A DNA stretch of 43,813 nt from Candidatus Kapaibacterium sp. (GTDB lineage: Bacteria; Bacteroidota; Ignavibacteria; Kapaibacteriales; Kapaibacteriaceae). A model generated the notes under the pieces. It was not told the DNA's origin, did no database searches, and saw only the letters and a list, made by a program, of their open reading frames with translations. Positions 33,793 through 41,988 of this stretch are shown here, in pieces. The stretch spans positions 1-43,813 of the forward strand of contig VFFB01000007.1 in assembly GCA_018882585.1 (NCBI GenBank), in the 5' to 3' direction. Position 1 is the stretch's first letter; the number at the start of each line of letters is the position of its first letter. Made by a program: the position numbers and the translations under genes.

Positions 33793-36700
33793 ATGGTCGC
33801 CTTGCGTATCATCTTGGTCGTCCTGACCATGCTGACGTGGACGGGTACCGCCTCAAGTCAGTACTGGAAAAAGGTCAATCTCCCTGCCCCCTACAGTAAC
33901 GGGTACTGGCTGGACATCTTCTTCCTGCCATCGAATCCGAACTATGGCTGGGCCGTGGATCAGATGGGCGGTTACATCATCCGCACTACGGACGGCGGTA
34001 CCACCTGGCAGGGCACCAATGTTGGCGCAGGTAGACACCTCGAATACGTCCAGTTTCTCGACACCCAGAACGGCTACGTCACAGGTCCGGGAGGGGCATG
34101 GAAGTCCACCGATGGTGGAGTAACGTGGACGAACATGCTGCCAGCCGGCGCCACGGTGTGGGGCGGATGGTTCCGCGATGTGAATAACGGATGGATGACG
34201 GGTGGCAGTTGCGGGAACAACATGTTCTACCGCACGCAGAACGGTGGGCAGACGTGGACGTCGTTCACGAATACGACACGCACGCAGTCCAAGATGTCGG
34301 ACCCGCTTTGGACATCCGACATGCCCGCAAACCATGTCTACGCCGTGGGCAATCAGACGTTATGGCGCAGTACCGACGACGGCGCAACGTGGAACGTGTT
34401 TGCTACGATCGGCAATACCAATCCCTGGATGGAAGAGCTTGCCAAGTTCGGCAACTCCTGGCTCGTGCCAATGTCACCCGACGGATGTCCGCCGGGCACC
34501 AACAACGCCGGCATGCGCTTCAGCGATGACAATGGTTCGACCTGGAGAGAGTTCCTTACCGGAAAGCAGATGTTCGGATCATTCCTGCTGTCGGCGCAGG
34601 CAGGCTGGGCCTCGGGGTATAACAAAGGCGTCTACTACACCGGCGACGGCGGCAGAACCTGGCAGGAACGCACCTGCGGCATCGACGATGGGGATGCACT
34701 CGATGACATCTTCTTCATCGATGCCGACAAGGGATGGGTGGTCGGTGACAACATCTACCGTCTTGCACCGCCCGTTGCCGAGTTCACGCGGGAGCGTATG
34801 GCCTTCGGTACGTCGTGTCCCGACGTCGACAAGTACGATACTGTCTGGATCACAAATAAAAACTTCTTCGCTGCCGGCCTGAGCGCGGCGATCGGTGGTA
34901 CCGATGCCGATCTGTTCTCCATCGTTGGGACGGTTCCTGCCACGGTAAGCTCATGTCAGCGCGTTGGTATCATCGTCAAGTATCGCCCCACCAGGAACGG
35001 TGCACATACGGCGAACCTGACAGTCACGATGACAACGACGGACACAACGCACATCATTCCGTTGTCGGGCGACCGCCGCGACCGTGCTGCAACGCCGGCG
35101 GATACGGTCGTCACGATGCGTGTGCGCGTTGGCACCGTCAGTACGGCTACACTTCGTTGGCGGTCGGTCTCGGTTCCTCTCGAAGACATCACCAACGTTA
35201 CGCGTATCTCCGGCGACACGTCCATCGCCTTGTTCGGATCGTCGTATCCCGTGACCATTTTTGCCGACGGAGCACTGCTCTACGTCACGGCCAATCCAAA
35301 GGATACCGGCTGGACCGAAGCACGATTCCGTGTCCGCCTTGGCCCATGCGTCCGCGACACCATCATCACGGTTCGCGTCTATGGCCTTTCACCGATCATC
35401 AGAAGCATCAAGACGCTTGAGACCAACTCGACGTGCTCGGTCCGCGATACGTTCTACATCCCTGTAGGCAACACAGGCAATTACGAGCTGACAGTCAACG
35501 GCATGCGCATGCTGGGTACCTATGCCGGTGCGTTCCGCATCCTTGGCTGGACCAGCGGTCGGAACACGCCGCCGCGCGTGATACCACCGCTGCAGGCCGA
35601 TACAGTGATCGTCGTGGGAACTCCCATCACCGGTGACGATCGAGCAACGCTCGAGATCGATCACGACGACAACACCAAGACGCGTGGTAACGTCGACCCG
35701 TGGAACGTGGAACTGCGCATGCGCTCGTCCCGGGCTAATGTCACCTCCCGAACATCCACCATCGACGTTGGCACGGTCTGCGTGGGCGAGTCCATCCAGA
35801 AGACCATAGACCTGCTGAACGACGGTGTCGCCGGCGCTACCGTCGAGCTCCTACGCGCGCCATCGTATGTGGTTGGTGTGCCCCCTCAGCCGTTCAATCT
35901 TGCAGTTGGCACATCACGCCCCATCAACGTCACCATCACACCCGCAAAGCGCGGAGCGTTTGCCGATACGATACAGTTCCTTGTGATGCCCTGCAATGAC
36001 ACGGTTCGCATCGTTGTGCGTGGCGCGGCATCTGTCATGACCCTGCGGATCGATCCACGGGCCATCATCGACAGCGTGCGCCGCGGCAGCAGTATCACGC
36101 GGCAGGCGACCATCAACGTTGATTCCATCGATCGGGCACAGGTCACGCAGGTCTATCTCGAGCCCACACATCCGAATCTGAAGCTTACCACGCCGCCCCT
36201 TCCCGCCACTGTGACACAGAACGTACCGATGCCGGTATCGTTGACGTGGACGGGCGTGGGCACCGAAATGTATCGCGGCGTTCTGATCGCCACGGCCACC
36301 GGCGTTTGTGATGATGCCGACACGATACCTGTCGAGTTTACGACCTATCTTACCGACGTCATCTTATCGAAGCGGTTGATGCAGTATGGGGCATTGTGTG
36401 AACCGACGGCGTCGCGTGACACCATCCTTGTATCGACCGTTGCTACGACACCGCAGACATTGCAGGTGCCGACGATTGCGCCGGCCGACGGACGCTTTGT
36501 CGTGATCGAGCCGACGGCACCGGTGGAGTTTACGAATGCGACGCCTGCACGGATCATCGTCGAGTACCGACCGCAGTCCCCAGGCCGTTCGCAAGCCGTC
36601 ATGACCGTACCGATGCAACCTGACGATCGACAGGTAACGGTTGACCTTGACGGACGGTTTGACATTGCGGTAACGACGGTATCGGATACGCTGATCGACT

Positions 36701-37998
36701 TTGGCGTCGTGGATGCCTGTCAGCCAAAGATGGAGCGAATGATCACCGTCCGTAATGACGGAACCGTCGTCGACACGGTCGATCTGCAACTTGTTGATGA
36801 TGTCACGGGACTTTCGTTCGCAACGCAGATGCTTATCGTCGGTCCGGGACAGCAGGTCCAGGTCCGTGCCGAGTGTGAACCAAGTCTGCTGCCGTCGGGC
36901 GTCACGGTATCGGAGCGCATCATCCTCAACAGCCGTGTCTGCCCAGTTACCTACACCGTGCGGTCGACAGCTCAAGGAGTGGGCGGACAGCTTGCCGTTA
37001 CGCCGCGGCAGGTAGTCATGACAGCGACGATGATCGGCACCTCAAAGCGTGCAACAATCACGGTTACCAATTCCGGCTCGGCACAGCGCCGGATAACGGC
37101 AGTCACGGTAAGCCCTGTTGGACCGTGGTCGGCAGAGGGCATTTCCATTCCGCAGACGCTGCAAGCTGGTGACACTGTGACGTTCGACGTCGTCTATGCA
37201 CCGTCGGCCGTCGGCAAGCACCTGGCCACGGTCACACTCATCGACAGCGGCACATGCGAGGTGCGGCATACGGTTGACCTTGTTGGCGAAGCCACGGACA
37301 AGGTTGTGACTCCCGAGCTCATCACCGTCAGGATCGACGACTACAGGCAGATGCCGGGTGATCGCATCACGGTGCCGGTGCATTGGACGCGCGACGCCTC
37401 GGCGGCGCAGATCGACAGGGTCGAGATCACTATCAAGTACAATCCGCTGCTGTTCGAAGTCGACAGTATCGTTGCCGGAACGTGGCCGGGTGTTACGGGG
37501 CAGTTTGCTCCCGGCGTTGTGAAACTCACGGCGCAGGGTCAGGGGCCCGTGCTTGGTCGCCAGGGCGTTGTGGCCGCAATGCGTGGCCTTGCCAAGTCGG
37601 CTCTGCCGGATTCAACGCCGTTCACCTTTGCGACGGTTGCGCTCTGGGCTGTCGAACCAACGACGGTCAACGCCGACGACGGCTCGCTGGTGGTTGACGC
37701 CTGCGGTCCGCGATTCATGATCAAGGTCGGTCCGATCAGGTCCATCCGCGCGTTACCGCCGCATCCGTTCCGCGACGTGATGCGCTTCAACGTCGAGACG
37801 TCGGCCGACGCCGTGATCGACGTCGAAGTGCTTGATGCCGTGGGCAACATTGTACATGCTTCAAGCGGACTTCGGATCATGCCTCCCGATGCCACGGTCG
37901 CCGTCCCCGTGCATGAACTTGCCTCGGGCTATTACATCGTGCGTTTCCGCACGGAACAGGGCATCATCGCCACCCATCAGGGTCTGATCGTCAGGTAG
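33793..37998 (+). CDS. Giant secreted protein: Asp-box propeller, Ig-like repeats, cohesin-like and T9SS domains
   Basis: A 1401-residue protein with a signal peptide (LRIILVVLTMLTWTGTASS). Residues ~35-325 hold six Asp-box repeats (TTDGGTTW 65-72, STDGGVTW 105-112, TQNGGQTW 148-155, STDDGATW 193-200, SDDNGSTW 244-251, TGDGGRTW 283-290), as in Ycf48/BNR-type propellers. Residues ~330-1170 are repeated immunoglobulin-like choice-of-anchor D segments (LDFG-type DFGVVDACQP, IDVGTVCVGES). Residues ~1175-1320 resemble a cohesin-like sandwich (ITIKYNPLLFEVDSI). The last ~80 residues are a T9SS type A sorting domain (IDVEVLDAVGNIV, ELASGYYIVRF). The protein should be displayed or released at the surface; ligand unknown. 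ATG 33793 was chosen over 33757 for the signal peptide. Confidence 0.85.
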   Translation: MVALRIILVVLTMLTWTGTASSQYWKKVNLPAPYSNGYWLDIFFLPSNPNYGWAVDQMGGYIIRTTDGGTTWQGTNVGAGRHLEYVQFLDTQNGYVTGPGGAWKSTDGGVTWTNMLPAGATVWGGWFRDVNNGWMTGGSCGNNMFYRTQNGGQTWTSFTNTTRTQSKMSDPLWTSDMPANHVYAVGNQTLWRSTDDGATWNVFATIGNTNPWMEELAKFGNSWLVPMSPDGCPPGTNNAGMRFSDDNGSTWREFLTGKQMFGSFLLSAQAGWASGYNKGVYYTGDGGRTWQERTCGIDDGDALDDIFFIDADKGWVVGDNIYRLAPPVAEFTRERMAFGTSCPDVDKYDTVWITNKNFFAAGLSAAIGGTDADLFSIVGTVPATVSSCQRVGIIVKYRPTRNGAHTANLTVTMTTTDTTHIIPLSGDRRDRAATPADTVVTMRVRVGTVSTATLRWRSVSVPLEDITNVTRISGDTSIALFGSSYPVTIFADGALLYVTANPKDTGWTEARFRVRLGPCVRDTIITVRVYGLSPIIRSIKTLETNSTCSVRDTFYIPVGNTGNYELTVNGMRMLGTYAGAFRILGWTSGRNTPPRVIPPLQADTVIVVGTPITGDDRATLEIDHDDNTKTRGNVDPWNVELRMRSSRANVTSRTSTIDVGTVCVGESIQKTIDLLNDGVAGATVELLRAPSYVVGVPPQPFNLAVGTSRPINVTITPAKRGAFADTIQFLVMPCNDTVRIVVRGAASVMTLRIDPRAIIDSVRRGSSITRQATINVDSIDRAQVTQVYLEPTHPNLKLTTPPLPATVTQNVPMPVSLTWTGVGTEMYRGVLIATATGVCDDADTIPVEFTTYLTDVILSKRLMQYGALCEPTASRDTILVSTVATTPQTLQVPTIAPADGRFVVIEPTAPVEFTNATPARIIVEYRPQSPGRSQAVMTVPMQPDDRQVTVDLDGRFDIAVTTVSDTLIDFGVVDACQPKMERMITVRNDGTVVDTVDLQLVDDVTGLSFATQMLIVGPGQQVQVRAECEPSLLPSGVTVSERIILNSRVCPVTYTVRSTAQGVGGQLAVTPRQVVMTATMIGTSKRATITVTNSGSAQRRITAVTVSPVGPWSAEGISIPQTLQAGDTVTFDVVYAPSAVGKHLATVTLIDSGTCEVRHTVDLVGEATDKVVTPELITVRIDDYRQMPGDRITVPVHWTRDASAAQIDRVEITIKYNPLLFEVDSIVAGTWPGVTGQFAPGVVKLTAQGQGPVLGRQGVVAAMRGLAKSALPDSTPFTFATVALWAVEPTTVNADDGSLVVDACGPRFMIKVGPIRSIRALPPHPFRDVMRFNVETSADAVIDVEVLDAVGNIVHASSGLRIMPPDATVAVPVHELASGYYIVRFRTEQGIIATHQGLIVR

Positions 37999-38003
37999 AG
38001 ACG

Positions 38004-39008
38004 TTACCGATCAGCTTCGGCAAGGAGCTCCGTTAGCGCATCCTGGACGGCCTCGCGGACGGCGAGTTTTGTATCGGCAGACACAAGACGCTCGATGCTG
38101 CGGATCTGCGAATAGCGTTCATCCGGCTTGATGGCATTCAACGACAGCGTCAGCACTGCCCCCTTCTCTGTTCGCTGCACCGTACCCGTGACAAGATGGG
38201 TTACGTCGAACCGGGATAGTTGCTGCAGCTCGATGGCCGACACCTGGTTATAGTTCTCGGTCAGATGCAGGCCAAGCATGGCATACATGGTATCGCGCGT
38301 TTCGATGTCGACGACGGTGTATCGGTCGGCATCGGCAAGACCGTGGGCGATCATCTGTGCGATGTCGTACGACACGGCAACCTTCTGCTTGAAGATCTCC
38401 CATGGCTGGAGCGCGGGATCGTTGGTAAACGTGATTCCGCCTACGGCCGTAAGGTGCGTCGGACGCACGTAAAACGCACTATCGACCGAATCTTGCAGGT
38501 ACATGAGGGAATCCTGCATGGCAACAGCAAAGGCACGCTGCGTTGCCTCGAGCATGGCCGGATCGGCAAGGACGGACTCGTCGGCATGATGCAGTCGCAG
38601 TGTCGCATAGCCAACGCCTCGACGCTGTTCGCTCGGTAATGCAGCGTCGATCAGGATCACCTCGGATCGCACCAGATGGTGCAGACGTCGAACATTCAAG
38701 AAGGCCACAATCCTGGCGCCGACCACGGACGCAGCACCCAGGACCGTGCGATCCTCAGGGCGGTTGCTTGCAGCGAGTAAGATCGAATCGCGTGCGGCTG
38801 TTGCGATGAACGATGCCTTTCCGGACAGACCAACGGCAAGAGCAAGGGCTGCCTCGGCCTTGCCGACGCTGATGGCCTTGTCGGACGTATCAACGCTGCA
38901 CTGGGCAAGCATGATCTTCGGAAGCGTCTGTGCAGTGCCGTAGCCTGCGTCAACGACAAGAACGGCTGCAGCGCACAGGGCGATGTAACGCAATGGTAAT
39001 CCTGTCAT
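38004..39008 (-). CDS. Exported CsgG/LpoB-like protein of unknown role
   Basis: A 334-residue product with a signal peptide (LPLRYIALCAAAVLVVDAGYGTAQ). The C-terminal half has the pattern of the CsgG/FlgO/LpoB-type alpha-beta fold: DADRYTVVDIETRDTMYAML, QQLSRFDVTHLVTGTVQRTEKG in outline, then a basic helix. Members act in outer-membrane secretion or as activators of cell-wall synthases, but this call is a fold-level resemblance. The N-terminal half (AEAALALAVGLSG, ARIVAFLNVRRLHHL) may be another such domain. It is convergent with the giant secreted protein (5-bp gap) and divergent from the TonB receptor. GTG 39017 is an alternative start. Confidence 0.5.
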   Translation of the reverse strand: MTGLPLRYIALCAAAVLVVDAGYGTAQTLPKIMLAQCSVDTSDKAISVGKAEAALALAVGLSGKASFIATAARDSILLAASNRPEDRTVLGAASVVGARIVAFLNVRRLHHLVRSEVILIDAALPSEQRRGVGYATLRLHHADESVLADPAMLEATQRAFAVAMQDSLMYLQDSVDSAFYVRPTHLTAVGGITFTNDPALQPWEIFKQKVAVSYDIAQMIAHGLADADRYTVVDIETRDTMYAMLGLHLTENYNQVSAIELQQLSRFDVTHLVTGTVQRTEKGAVLTLSLNAIKPDERYSQIRSIERLVSADTKLAVREAVQDALTELLAEADR

Positions 39009-39032
39009 AACATCCACCTAACAGTGCACGGA

Positions 39033-39066
39033 TAGTTTCGAATTGCCTTGTCAGAGAACCAAGGCA
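39033..39066 (+). promoter_or_regulatory. Possible promoter element and leader hairpin of the TonB receptor gene
   Basis: TAGTTTCG (39033-39040) is one base off the TAnnTTTG -7 consensus. Just after it TGCCTTG (39044-39050) and CAAGGCA (39060-39066) form a 7-bp stem with a 9-nt loop, about 35 nt before the GTG start. If transcribed, it would fold in the 5' leader; function unproven. Confidence 0.25.
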
Positions 39067-39101
39067 CAACCGTTGTTCTTGTTCTCACTGCAGAGGTTAC
39101 C

Positions 39102-41954
39102 GTGTGCACAGTTCGATCTACAGCAAGTTTACTGACGATGCTGCTGCTGACGGCGGCATCAACAATGGCCCAGGGAATCCTGACGGGCAAAGTTACGGAC
39201 GGAGAAACTGGCGAGCCGCTACGGGGTGCAACAGCCTCACTGTTGGGCACAACGAAGGGCGCCTATACCGACACCAAGGGGGTGTATCGCATCGAGAGCA
39301 TTCCGGTGGGTACATATGCCGTGAGGTTCACCTACGTTGGTTACGATGCAAAGACCATCGAAGGCGTCGTGATCACGTCCGAAGGAACGGTAACGGTCAA
39401 CACCGTGCTCGAGCTGACGAAGTCAGCCATGAAGGACGTCGTTGTCCAGGCTGAGCGGCGCGATGACAATGCCGCTGCGCTGCTGGCGCAGCGAAAGAAC
39501 GCTGCGCAGGTAAGCGATGGCATCGGCCGCGAGGAGATATCGAAGCTGCCGGACGCTGATGCAGGTCAGGCCCTGAAGCGCGTGTCCGGTGTCACCCTCG
39601 TCGATGGCAAGTACGTCTACGTTCGCGGCGTCAGCGATCGCTACAGCAACACAACCCTCAACGGTGCAGCACTCACATCCACCGAGCCGGACAAGAAGTC
39701 ATTTGCCTTCGACATGTTTCCGAGCGAGTTGCTGGAGAATGCCAACGTCGTGAAGTCCTTCACGCCCGACCTGCCCGGAAATTTCGCCGGTGGTCTTGTA
39801 CAGCTCAATACGATCGACTTTCCCTCGGGTCGGAGCTTCAAGGTTTCCGGATCGCAGGGTTTCAACGACTATGTGACATTCAAGAACAACGGCTTCCTGC
39901 AGGTTGCCGGCGGCCCGGGAGACTGGCTTGGAATGGACAACGGTGGCCGCGCGATGCCGACAGACCTGCCGTCGGATCGACTTGGCATGAACCAGCTGCT
40001 ACGTGACGTACGTGCCGGCAATTCCGATGCCATTGCTCGGCTCGACAACATCGGGCGTTCGTTCAACAACGGCAACTGGCGGACGAGTCGGACGACGGCG
40101 ACGCCGAATGGCAACATGTCGATGACGTTCACGGACATCATCAACGTGAGCGAGGACGACCAGATCGGCATCGTTGCCTCGGCCAATTACGGCACCTCCT
40201 TCCAAAGCAATAGCATGGTTCGTGGTGGTGTGCTTGCCAATCCCAACGACTACCTGTTCCGGTTCGGTGGCTTTCAGAGCAGCCGCAGCGTAAGCTGGGG
40301 TGGCCTGGCCAACGTGGCCTATCGTCTGGGGCAGTCCACGACAATCTCGTTCAAAAACGCCTTCAACAGGTCGGCCGACTTCGACAATGTCTACCTCTCC
40401 GGCGAAAACTTCGCGCAAGGCGTCGAGCAGCGACTGTTCAGCTTTCAGTATGTCGAAAAGCAGCTCTACACGGGCACGCTTGCCGGTGAACACAACATTG
40501 GCGCATGGAACAACATGCTTGTGGATTGGCGCGCCGGATACTCGACGTCATCGCGCTACGAGCCGGACTTCCGACGTCTGCAGTTCTTGCGCAATGCCTC
40601 AGACAGCGGTCAGCCGCTGTTTGCTGCCTTCGACATGACGCAGCAGGGTGCTGGCTCGAGGGCAGGCCGGTTCTTTTCGGACCTTCAAGACGAGGCGATG
40701 AGTGCCGCGCTGAACGTGACGATCCCCGTTACGTCGGCCATCAAGCTCAAGGTAGGCGGTCTTGCCGAAGACCGTTCGCGCGCCTTTCGTGCACGTTCGC
40801 TTACGATCGTCCAGGGTGTCGAGAATGACGTCTCCGATCAGTTCACCATTCCCGACAGCGACACGATACCGGACCTGAGTCCGATGTTCGCCGACTCGAA
40901 CTACAGCGTCGGCAAGGGGCGTCTAAGCTATGCCGAGGATTCAAAGCTCAGCGACACCTACGATGCCGTCGAGCAGTTGGTTGCCGCCTACGTCATGTCC
41001 GACATGCCCTTTACAATCGGTGGTGTGGACATGCGCATCATCACGGGAGCCCGCATTGAGCATAGTCTGCAGCGCCTGAACAGCTTCTCTGTTACGGATG
41101 ATCCGGTCGTCGTGAATCAGGATCTGTTGGACGTACTGCCGACGCTCAATCTGGTCGTCAAGCCTTCCGAGCAGACAAACATTCGTCTGTCGGCCTCGCA
41201 AACGCTTGCTCGTCCGTCGCTGCGGGAGTTCGCGCCCTTCCAGTTCTTCGATTTTCAGCAGCAGGCCACGATCGCCGGCAATCCCAACCTGCGCCGCACG
41301 CTCATCCAGAACTTCGACGTGCGTTACGAGTACTTCCCGGCCGCGGGCGAAGTACTCTCGGCCAGCGTGTTCTACAAACGCTTCGGCAATGCCATCGAAG
41401 AGACGCTCTTTCCGCAGCAGTCCGAGGTCGTACGGTCGTTTGCCAATGCGTCAGGTGCCGCCCACAACTATGGTGTCGAGATCGAGATCCGCAAGTCTCT
41501 CGGCGTGATCGCCAAGCCCCTTTCAAACTTCATTGTCTCCTTCAATGGAGCATTGATAAACTCTGAGATCACCGTTCAGCAGGCTGGTGTTGCCGACGTA
41601 CGCTCCATGTGGGGCCAGTCGCGGTACACCGTCAACATGTCGTTGTTCTATGCGAATCCCGAAACGCAAACGGCTTTGACGTTGGGCTACAACACCTACG
41701 GACGTCGGATCATCCAGGTAAACCAGGTGGGTACGTTCCAAGGCAACCCGCATGTGTATGAGCTGCCGCGTAATGTCGTCGACCTGTCTGTGATTCAGCC
41801 TATTGGCAAGAGCCTTGAGCTCAAGCTGGTGGTCCGCGACCTTCTGAATCAGCCGTTGCGCTGGGAGCAGGAGGGAGCCTTGATTCAATCGAACATCCGA
41901 GGTATGGGCGTATCGCTCGGTTTCGGATACAGAATGCAACCGCAAGATCAATAA
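39102..41954 (+). CDS. TonB-dependent receptor with carboxypeptidase-regulatory-like domain
   Basis: The 950-residue outer-membrane receptor has a signal peptide (SLLTMLLLTAASTMAQG), then a CarboxypepD_reg-like domain (residues ~27-105: GKVTDGETGEPLRGATASLL in outline), a plug domain (EEISKLPDADAGQALKRVSG, YVRGVSDRYSNTTLNG, SFTPDLPGNFAGG) and a long C-terminal barrel ending GVSLGFGYRM. It would import a scarce ligand using TonB-ExbBD. The GTG at 39102 has AGAGG (39092-39096) five bases upstream and is preferred over the ATG-type start at 39048. The next gene follows after 34 bp, a receptor plus exported-partner arrangement. The ligand is not predictable. Confidence 0.93.
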   Translation: MCTVRSTASLLTMLLLTAASTMAQGILTGKVTDGETGEPLRGATASLLGTTKGAYTDTKGVYRIESIPVGTYAVRFTYVGYDAKTIEGVVITSEGTVTVNTVLELTKSAMKDVVVQAERRDDNAAALLAQRKNAAQVSDGIGREEISKLPDADAGQALKRVSGVTLVDGKYVYVRGVSDRYSNTTLNGAALTSTEPDKKSFAFDMFPSELLENANVVKSFTPDLPGNFAGGLVQLNTIDFPSGRSFKVSGSQGFNDYVTFKNNGFLQVAGGPGDWLGMDNGGRAMPTDLPSDRLGMNQLLRDVRAGNSDAIARLDNIGRSFNNGNWRTSRTTATPNGNMSMTFTDIINVSEDDQIGIVASANYGTSFQSNSMVRGGVLANPNDYLFRFGGFQSSRSVSWGGLANVAYRLGQSTTISFKNAFNRSADFDNVYLSGENFAQGVEQRLFSFQYVEKQLYTGTLAGEHNIGAWNNMLVDWRAGYSTSSRYEPDFRRLQFLRNASDSGQPLFAAFDMTQQGAGSRAGRFFSDLQDEAMSAALNVTIPVTSAIKLKVGGLAEDRSRAFRARSLTIVQGVENDVSDQFTIPDSDTIPDLSPMFADSNYSVGKGRLSYAEDSKLSDTYDAVEQLVAAYVMSDMPFTIGGVDMRIITGARIEHSLQRLNSFSVTDDPVVVNQDLLDVLPTLNLVVKPSEQTNIRLSASQTLARPSLREFAPFQFFDFQQQATIAGNPNLRRTLIQNFDVRYEYFPAAGEVLSASVFYKRFGNAIEETLFPQQSEVVRSFANASGAAHNYGVEIEIRKSLGVIAKPLSNFIVSFNGALINSEITVQQAGVADVRSMWGQSRYTVNMSLFYANPETQTALTLGYNTYGRRIIQVNQVGTFQGNPHVYELPRNVVDLSVIQPIGKSLELKLVVRDLLNQPLRWEQEGALIQSNIRGMGVSLGFGYRMQPQDQ

Positions 41955-41988
41955 CTCCCACCACCATCAATCTGGAATGGTAACGTAC

